From positions 1 through 11,134 of the forward strand of contig MU634610.1 of assembly GCA_026770595.1 (NCBI GenBank): a DNA stretch of 11,134 nucleotides, read 5' to 3'. Shown here piece by piece: positions 6,125-11,134 of this stretch; the stretch's first letter is position 1, and every line of letters begins with the position of its first letter. The stretch is from Ochromonadaceae sp. CCMP2298. Its lineage: Eukaryota > Sar > Synurophyceae > Ochromonadales > Ochromonadaceae. A program made the translations under genes and the position numbers. The notes beneath the pieces are model-generated. The model searched no databases. It was not told the origin of the DNA and was given only the letters and a program-made list of their open reading frames with translations.

Positions 6125-6650
6125 TCGAGCGCAAGGAAGCGAAATTCCTCCACACCTGCCTGCGAGGGCTGCAGTTTAAGGGACCGGGCGGCCTCTGCAG
6201 CGCCTTCAGCAGTGGATTGTGCCGATTAGCGCCTGCATCCCTCGCGCCTCTGCACATCCCTTCGATGTTCAGATCGAAGGAAGCTCCCAAAACAAAAAGG
6301 TTCGCCAAGCTGCAAAAAAATGGCCAACGAATTGCGCAACAAGAATACGTTTAGCAAGAAAATGTTGACCACTTTTATCGAGAAAAGATTATAAAAAGCG
6401 CCAAAAAGATGAGACAATTTCACAGATTGGCTTCCTGTCACTTGTCCTGCTGCTGCGGTCCATCTGCCCTTTGGGCCAGAATCTGACTGAGTGCACTCCT
6501 GGCAAGGTCGAACAACCTCGCCCGATAGGATAGGGGCCCAGCCACTCGAGTCGAGATCAGTGGCTGATCGGGAGAGCAGTTCGCTGCAGCAGTAGTAGAG
6601 TACACCTTGTGGAGTATAGTCGATTCTGTGTGGAGTCGATTCTTGGGCAG
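6125..6650. promoter_or_regulatory. Divergent intergenic region, probable bidirectional promoter
   Basis: These 526 nt separate the ATGs of the PDI-like gene (minus) and the ubiquitin-protease gene (plus). The minus-side flank is GC-rich, 6290-6430 is AT-rich, and a near-direct repeat of TGTGGAGT and TCGATTC lies at about 6608-6645 just before the protease ATG. Frames that cross the region are extensions of neighbouring ORFs on wrong frames. No TATA or initiator element could be assigned with confidence. The shared spacer suggests co-regulation, but that is inference from layout only. Confidence 0.4.
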
Positions 6651-8807
6651 ATGGAGAAAGCAGAGTCAGAGTCGACAGAGCCAGCGGAGCTCGCTTTAGT
6701 GCCTCGCGGCATCCGCAACCCTGGCTGCCTCTGCTACGCGATCTCGGTGGTGCAGCAGCTGCACGCCATGCCTGCCATGCGCAGAATGGTGCTGGCAGGG
6801 GGGCAGGAGGACACGGTGGATAAGGGGGGCCAGGGGGATCGGGGGGGGCGGGACTCGCCACTGCAGCAGCTGCGCCTCCTCTTCCACGCACTGTCACCCC
6901 CGTGCCCCCGTCCCACAGAGCCAGACCCGCGCCCCGATCCAGACGCAGAGGCACCCGACGTGCTCCCTCTGCTGCGCACGGTGTATCCAGACGTGGACGT
7001 GTGGGGCCAGCGGGACGCCTCTGCCTTCTACGCCGACCTGCTTAGGGCTCTGGACGCAGAGGAGGGGGGCGGGGGGAATGTGGGTGTGGGTGTGAGTGCG
7101 GGTGTGGGTGTGGGTGCGGCAGCCTTCTCTCTGCAGGGCGTGCTGGTGGGGCGCCTAGAGAACCGCCTGTGCTACCCGCCTCAGACACAGGTGCAGGCAC
7201 AGGTGCAGGCGCAGGGTCATTCCCAGGTTCTCCAGCAGGAGAGGCGCATCAGCGAGCGCTTCTACCACCTGTCCCTGTCCGTGCCCACGCCAGTGGGGGG
7301 TAAAGAGAGTGGTGGTGGGGGTACTGGTGTTGCTGTTACTACTACTTCTGCTGCTGCTCCTACTGCTTCTGCTGCTGCTACTTCTGCGAGTACTGGTGCT
7401 GCTGCTGCTACCGCGGAGGCTGGTTCTCTGCAGCAGTCGCTGTCCTTGTTCACCAGGGAGGAGCTGCTGCCCTACCGATGGCCCCCCGCAAAGCCCCCCG
7501 CAACAGGCACAGGGGCTGGTGTAGGGACAGACGCGCGTTTAGGGACAGGGGCAGGTGTAGGGGCGACAGTAGGGGCAGCAGGAACATCAGTTACAGTAGG
7601 GGCAGTAGCAGGTGTAGCATCAGCTTCAGATGCAGAGGCAGCACCCGCACCCACACCCACACCCGCTCCCGCACCCACACCCACACCTGTGCTAAGCGGT
7701 AAGCGCTCCCTACTGCTGCTGCCCCTGCCCCTGCACCTTGTGCTACACCTGCGGCGCTTCCGGTTCGACGCGCGTAGCATGCGGGTGCTTAAGGTGGGCG
7801 AGAGGGTTGCCTTCCCGCACCTCCTGGACCTTGCCGAGTACTGCGCGCGCCCCGACCCAGACACCACAGACCCAAACACAGTCACTGACCCTAATTTAGA
7901 CACCGACACTGACCATAATACACCTGCCATGGACGGCCCCATCGGATCCGTTTCACCTGTGTGTGTGCGGGACCCTGCCTCTGCCCCCACCCCCACCCCC
8001 GCTGTCCCCTCTGGCACTCGGTTCCGCTTGTCTGGCTGTGTGGTACACAGGGGCCGGAGCAGCGACTCAGGCCACTACTACTCCTTCATACGCACTCGTA
8101 CTCAAGATGCTGCCCCACACAAAGCACACAAAGGGGAGAGGGAGGGCGAGAGGGAGGGAGAGAGGGAGGGGGGGCGGTGGTTTCGCTTTGACGACGATGA
8201 GGTTACTCCCTTCGATGCTGCGCTGCTGGAGACAGAGGCATTCGGTGGAGAGCAGGCGCAGTCACAATCACTAGCACAGGCGCAGACACAGGTACAGGCG
8301 CAGGCACAGTCACAGACACAGGTACAGATACAGACACAGACACAGGCAATGGCACATCCGGAGCAGGTGTGGGAGCAGGAACAGGCAGGCATTATTGACA
8401 TAGACATGGACATGGGTATGGATGGGGATGTGGATGGGGATGGGGATGTGGGCGTGGATGTGGGCGTGGGCGTGGATGTGGTTGGGGATGTGGACGGAGA
8501 CGGAAGGAAAGACGTCAGCGACGGAAGGGGGGGGGCAGCTAGGGACAGCAGTGGGGCGGAGGATGGGGGAGAGGGGGGGGGGGTGGAAATGGGGCAGATG
8601 GGGGGAATGGGGGAGATTGGGGGGTCAGAGGAGGGATCAGGGGAGGGGTCAGGGGAGGATGGCTGCAGTGACAGTAGTTACAGTTACAGTTACAGCGAGA
8701 GTGACAGTGACAGTGACTCAGGAGACGGGGACGGAGATGGGGGCGCAGGCAGAAGGCGGTGTGGGCAGAGGTGCGCCCTGATGCTCTTCTACGACAGAGT
8801 CGACTGA
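6651..8807 (+). CDS. Ubiquitin-specific protease (C19, USP9X-like), repeat-expanded
   Basis: A complete 718-residue deubiquitinase. The ATG at 6651 is chosen because the upstream in-frame start is only a GTG. The Cys box GIRNPGCLCYAISVVQQL (residues 20-37) holds Cys28, with Asn23 at the oxyanion position. DVWGQRDASAFYADLL (115-130) is the QQD-type box, and RFYHLSLSV plus LHLVLHLRRFRFD follow. The His box is RGRSSDSGHYYS (His475) and the Asp site is WFRFDDDEV (Asp514). The closing strand ALMLFYDRVD (709-718) completes the fold. The QQLHAMP sequence after the Cys box recalls the USP9X/USP24/USP34 branch. The two CxxC zinc pairs of the fingers are lost. Low-complexity insertions separate the motifs: Gly/Val (137-157), Ala/Thr/Gly (217-345), Glu/Arg/Gly (494-508), Gln/Ala/Thr (535-566) and Asp/Gly/Ser (581-700). 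It should cleave ubiquitin from conjugates. The gene ends in tandem TGA TAA. Confidence 0.9.
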   Translation: MEKAESESTEPAELALVPRGIRNPGCLCYAISVVQQLHAMPAMRRMVLAGGQEDTVDKGGQGDRGGRDSPLQQLRLLFHALSPPCPRPTEPDPRPDPDAEAPDVLPLLRTVYPDVDVWGQRDASAFYADLLRALDAEEGGGGNVGVGVSAGVGVGAAAFSLQGVLVGRLENRLCYPPQTQVQAQVQAQGHSQVLQQERRISERFYHLSLSVPTPVGGKESGGGGTGVAVTTTSAAAPTASAAATSASTGAAAATAEAGSLQQSLSLFTREELLPYRWPPAKPPATGTGAGVGTDARLGTGAGVGATVGAAGTSVTVGAVAGVASASDAEAAPAPTPTPAPAPTPTPVLSGKRSLLLLPLPLHLVLHLRRFRFDARSMRVLKVGERVAFPHLLDLAEYCARPDPDTTDPNTVTDPNLDTDTDHNTPAMDGPIGSVSPVCVRDPASAPTPTPAVPSGTRFRLSGCVVHRGRSSDSGHYYSFIRTRTQDAAPHKAHKGEREGEREGEREGGRWFRFDDDEVTPFDAALLETEAFGGEQAQSQSLAQAQTQVQAQAQSQTQVQIQTQTQAMAHPEQVWEQEQAGIIDIDMDMGMDGDVDGDGDVGVDVGVGVDVVGDVDGDGRKDVSDGRGGAARDSSGAEDGGEGGGVEMGQMGGMGEIGGSEEGSGEGSGEDGCSDSSYSYSYSESDSDSDSGDGDGDGGAGRRRCGQRCALMLFYDRVD
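8240..8740 (+). repeat. In-frame simple-sequence expansions in the USP gene
   Basis: This exon stretch is a chain of coding microsatellites: CAGGCACAG/CAGACACAG units (about 8256-8350, giving Gln-Ala/Thr repeats), GGGGATGTGGAT units (about 8404-8500, Asp/Gly/Val), G-rich runs (about 8525-8640) and ACAGTG/ACAGTT units (about 8668-8718, Ser/Tyr/Asp). All keep the reading frame open. They lie between the catalytic Asp and the last beta strand of the protease, so they form a surface insertion of roughly 175 residues. Confidence 0.85.
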
Positions 8808-9036
8808 TAACCTCTACTCTCTATTCTCTGCTGTCTCTGTATCAATGCACAACTTGTAAATCTGTGGATTATTTGTACCGTAAATGTGTAATCTCCTGAT
8901 ATCGTAATCATCTTAATCATCTTAATCAGTACTTCGCTAAGGCGCGATTGAGTTATTTGATTGGGATTAGTCTTTAGATTTGTATATTTAATTGCAATAC
9001 GAACAGGTCGTTGGGGATGTCCACGGTGAAACGGTC
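8808..9036. other. Convergent spacer between the USP gene and the plastid-protein gene
   Basis: These 229 nt hold the 3' ends of two convergent genes. The sequence is AT-rich with a short repeat of ATCTTAATC (about 8908-8928). No protein-like frame and no strong hairpin was seen. An open frame from the right crosses it into the end of the USP gene, but it looks like unspliced read-through. Confidence 0.5.
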
Positions 9037-9787
9037 TCAGTCGTTGTCCACGCCCACGGCCTTCTGCGGGGAGAGTGTGGGAGAGGCGCTGGAGGGGGCA
9101 TAGTCTGCCGCTCACGCGCCGCTTGCTATCGAGCCCGCAGCAAATGCGCTCACAAGTGCGGCCTTGAAGGTATTCTTCGGTCGAGAATTTATCGTTGCTC
9201 GCCAAGCTCAGGCTCATGGGGGAGGCCTTGGGGGTGAAATGGTGGTTGCTAATCGGCACATAGGCGCTCACGAGCTTGCCGATCACGGCCAGCGCTACGA
9301 TGAGATACACGAACATCCTGCTGTGGAAGAGAAGGTGAAAGATGTGCATAACTGTGGCGTGCATGAGAGCTCCTGGCTCTCTCTGTCGAAACATACCAGT
9401 GCCGAAAGGCAGCCGAAAATGAATCTCTGCATCTCACGGTATCATTGCCCCGGGATCCATGGGCGGCACAAAGTCTCTCGAGAGAAAGAAGGGCACTAGG
9501 AACAGCACCGGGACCAGAGCGAGGCCGATGTAGAGACCCACGCGCATCTGCTTGCCGTCACCGATGGAGGCGAAGTCGGAGCTGAGGTATCCCTCCGGCA
9601 CCGATTTCTCCTGTCCACTCTGGCTGGGCTCAGGACCTGCACCATTCGCGCTTTCTGACCTGAGCGTCGGTCTCAGCAGCTTGCCATGCGCCGGCCTTAG
9701 AGCGACGCCGAGCACGCGGAAGCCATCCGTGGTCCACGCCGAGCTAAAGGCCAGCAGCAGCAGCACCGTTAGGGTGTTCGACAGCAT
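9037..9787 (-). CDS. Small two-TM, probably plastid-targeted protein, three exons
   Basis: Proposed exons are 9787-9438, 9320-9116 and 9063-9037, giving 193 residues. The N-terminus is a signal peptide (SNTLTVLLLLAFSSAW) followed by an Arg/Ser/Pro-rich stretch of transit-peptide type, as in algae with secondary plastids. TM1 is at about 83-103 (GLYIGLALVPVLFLVPFFL) and TM2 at about 119-137 (MFVYLIVALAVIGKLVSAY), then a soluble tail containing STEEYLQGRTC and ERICC. Intron 1 (117 nt) opens GTGAGA and ends TTCCACAG after a pyrimidine tract. Intron 2 (52 nt) opens GTGAGC and ends CTCCCCGCAG. Both junctions keep frame. The unspliced frame would stop at a TGA lying inside the intron 1 donor. I do not recognise the family; a thylakoid or envelope membrane role is inferred from targeting only. 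Alternative: two shorter genes, the first of 117 residues ending at 9434. Confidence 0.6.
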
Positions 9788-10117
9788 CGGCTCACTGTCA
9801 AGACGCGTTCAGCAAATGCGGATGCCGTCAAGGTGATGCAGAAGGAGCGATAACTTTACCTTACGACAGAATGGTTTTCAATCGATTTAAATCGGCCGAA
9901 ACCTCAAAATCACTCATAACTAACATATTTATATTCTTGATTGCACTATCTAACTGTGCAATACACCAGTTACTCTCCTAAAATTATAATATAAATCTAT
10001 ATAAATCTATTTTAGATGAGCTATAGAAGGATTACTACTCATAAATTACCGTGAATTGGCGCTTTGAGGATGGGTGCAAGGAATTAAAGTCCAGCCGGTC
10101 GTGAATCTCGCCGTTCG
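9788..10117. other. AT-rich intergenic region
   Basis: No gene is supported. The part next to 9787 must contain the promoter of the plastid-protein gene on the minus strand. Positions 9880-10020 are markedly AT-rich, with a duplicated TATAAATCTAT near 9991-10012. Nothing resembling an RNA gene was seen. Confidence 0.5.
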
Positions 10118-10269
10118 ATGGACTCTGGCTGTGGTATCAGGGACGTCAGTGCTCTCGGAGGTGTGCATACGCTGAATCTTAGGGGCTGTTAGGTATCACA
10201 GATGTGCGTGCTCTCGGAGGCGTGCACTCTCTGACGCTCCCTGGCGAGGAGTCTGAGGAGGAGTTCTTG
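10118..10269 (+). pseudogene. Two leucine-rich repeats, frameshifted relic
   Basis: Repeat 1 (ATG at 10118) reads GIRDVSALGGVHTLNLRGC and repeat 2 reads GITDVRALGGVHSLTLPG. They are two copies of one LRR unit with the L..V.TL.L.GC..I.DV.AL spacing of about 23-24 residues. They lie in different frames: repeat 1 ends in a TAG just after RGC, while repeat 2 resumes one base out of register, so a single-base indel separates them. At DNA level the pair is a direct repeat sharing GTGCTCTCGGAGG. LRR units of this kind occur in long arrays of protein-binding repeats; only two survive here. Repeat 2 is in frame with the acidic exon that follows, so the unit may be the degraded 3' end of an LRR gene. 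Confidence 0.6.
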
Positions 10270-10571
10270 ATGGATAACTGGGCTTGGGATGAGGGGGAGG
10301 CTGAGCTGGGGCCGACGGTGAGTACTGGGCTTACGAGGATTACCTTTAGGTTTAGTATGAGTACTATTCCCTCTCCTACTCGTACGAGTGTCTACGTGTA
10401 TCCGTATCGATCATTTCCTGTACATGTCTCTACATCTCTATCCCGCAGCAACGTCCCTTCCCCGTCCTTAAACCTAAATCGAAGAGGATTAGTGACCGTT
10501 CTTATGTTAACTCCCCTCCACCCTGTAAGGCAGAGAGAGCAGGCAAAGTAGATACAAACATACAAGAGTAG
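10270..10571 (+). CDS. Spliced acidic-to-basic protein tail (two exons)
   Basis: Exon 1 runs to 10317 and encodes MDNWAWDEGEAELGPT if it starts at ATG 10270; the same frame is open back to 10183 and includes the second LRR unit and an ESEEEF acidic patch. The donor is ACG|GTGAGT and the acceptor follows a long pyrimidine-rich tract ending CCCGCAG at 10448, giving a 131-nt phase-0 intron. Exon 2 (10449-10571) encodes 40 residues, starting QRPFPVLKPKSKRISD and ending at TAG. Strong splice signals at both ends and frame preservation support this. The product is either a 56-residue protein or the C-terminus of the LRR gene. A second donor-like GTAAGG at 10526 could end exon 2 earlier. The function is unknown. 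Confidence 0.5.
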
Positions 10572-10803
10572 GCACAGTCACGGAGCTTATACAGACAGGC
10601 GCTGTGAGCGGGGAGTGGCATGTGCAGGTGTGGGAGGTGTGAAGTGTGGGCAGTGGCGGGAGCAGGTGCGGGCAGTAGAGCCACTGGACTGGGTAGGTGT
10701 GGGTGTAGGTGCAGTTACACGTGCAGGTACACGTGCAGGAGCCCAGAGCCAACGCCCTTCCTATCCTGACTTCTGCACCCTTCTATCCTGACTTCTATCG
10801 TGA
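10572..10803. repeat. GT-rich and CTGACTTC-type minisatellites
   Basis: Positions about 10615-10712 are rich in GTGTGGG and GCAGGTG units. A direct repeat TACACGTGCAGG occurs twice at about 10716-10741. Positions about 10761-10821 contain repeated TATCCTGACTTCT-like units of about 20-24 nt. No frame here is convincing as a gene. Confidence 0.6.
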
Positions 10804-11134
10804 CTTCTGTGTCCTGACTTCCTCCGCCTACACTTGGGACTGGTCGTCGGGATCCAGCAGCGAGGTAGAGGAGGTAGAGGCAGAGGAGGAGGGGGCAGAG
10901 GCAGATGCAGAGGCTGGGGAGGCAGAGGTAGAGGTTGCCAGGGAAGCAGTGTGATTCTGTCTCCGACTGGAACCGGCATCCCCACCCTCCCTACCATCTC
11001 TACCCTCCCCACTGTCCCCACCGTCCCTGTCATTAGGCAGCGGTGCGTACCCACTCGTACCGCCCCGCCCCCCCACACCCCTACCCAGTCCCAGTCCCAG
11101 CCCCATGCTACCCATGCTCCACAAACTGTTGCTC
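10804..11134 (+). CDS. Possible exon of an RGG-rich protein, 3'-partial
   Basis: After a TGA at 10801 one plus-strand frame stays open to the window end. It encodes an Arg-Gly region (RGRGGRGRGGGGRGR, with Cys and Trp interruptions) at about 10861-10940. A Pro/Thr/Ser-rich segment follows, including GTGIPTLPTISTLPTVPT, then a TQSQSQ stretch. RGG boxes bind RNA and are found in nucleolar and ribonucleoprotein factors. There is no ATG in the open stretch, so it would need an upstream exon; no clean acceptor in the right phase was found. A competing frame reads the same DNA as a Glu/Ala-rich segment ending at 10954. The hexamer composition makes all frames look biased, so the call is weak. Confidence 0.25.

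Noticed and set aside
6609-6650. Fourteen extra codons upstream of the USP ATG
   Set aside because: They start at a GTG, which is not a normal eukaryotic start, and fall in the duplicated TGTGGAGT/TCGATTC spacer. ATG 6651 is preferred.
7091-7123. A short intron in the USP gene starting at GTGAGTGCGG and ending at GCGGCAG
   Set aside because: It would be about 30 nt with no pyrimidine tract, and the sequence is a regular in-frame GGTGTG repeat. Read-through is simpler.
7472-8017. Minus-strand frame opposite the USP gene, and the other frames inside 6651-8807
   Set aside because: The repeats leave several frames open by composition. Only the plus frame contains the ordered USP motifs.
10526-10860. 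Splicing from GTAAGG (10526) to AG sites before the RGG frame
   Set aside because: The phases do not match. Joins to the nearby AG sites give a stop in the downstream sequence, so no combined gene model was made.

Overview
The window looks like nuclear DNA of a unicellular eukaryote, most likely an alga with a complex (secondary, red-lineage) plastid. GC-rich genes are separated by AT-rich spacers. At least two loci read best with short GT-AG introns of about 52, 117 and 131 nt. One small membrane protein starts with a signal peptide followed by a transit-like stretch. Reading frames and exonic DNA are crowded with simple-sequence repeats. The taxonomic reading is inference; no marker gene is present.

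Layout. Positions 1-698 hold the 3' end of an unidentified gene that runs off the left edge. Positions 699-1853 carry no supportable gene: a G-rich GT minisatellite (804-938), a set of direct and inverted repeats built on a TTATGCCCCCCGA unit (1486-1786) and a TTA/ATT microsatellite (1787-1853). From about 1855 to about 3335 the DNA becomes AT-rich and carries three genes of a Polinton-like virus or virophage: an adenain-type maturation protease (minus), an acidic low-complexity protein with a basic C-terminus (minus, its long form broken by one TGA), and the N-terminal part of a putative virion structural protein (plus). The last two diverge from a 54-nt spacer. A perfect 13-bp hairpin begins exactly at the protease stop codon. 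The viral block ends abruptly inside an F-box-like reading frame that starts at 3617 on the minus strand, giving a host-virus chimeric ORF.

The right half is cellular. A secreted EGF plus multi-thioredoxin protein (PDI-like, minus, 4025-6124) and a complete but repeat-swollen ubiquitin-specific protease (plus, 6651-8807) diverge from a shared 526-nt spacer. Convergent with the protease is a three-exon gene for a small two-TM, probably plastid, protein (minus, 9037-9787). Next come an AT-rich spacer, a decayed pair of leucine-rich repeats that reads into a spliced acidic-to-basic tail (10118-10571), a GT-rich minisatellite, and an open RGG-type frame leaving the right edge (10804-11134).

The cellular genes do not form one pathway, although protein quality control recurs: PDI-like folding, a deubiquitinase and an F-box fragment. 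The main point of interest is the integrated viral remnant. Its regulatory syntax is still readable: a shared upstream motif at all three gene starts, a 3' hairpin and a bidirectional spacer with a palindrome.
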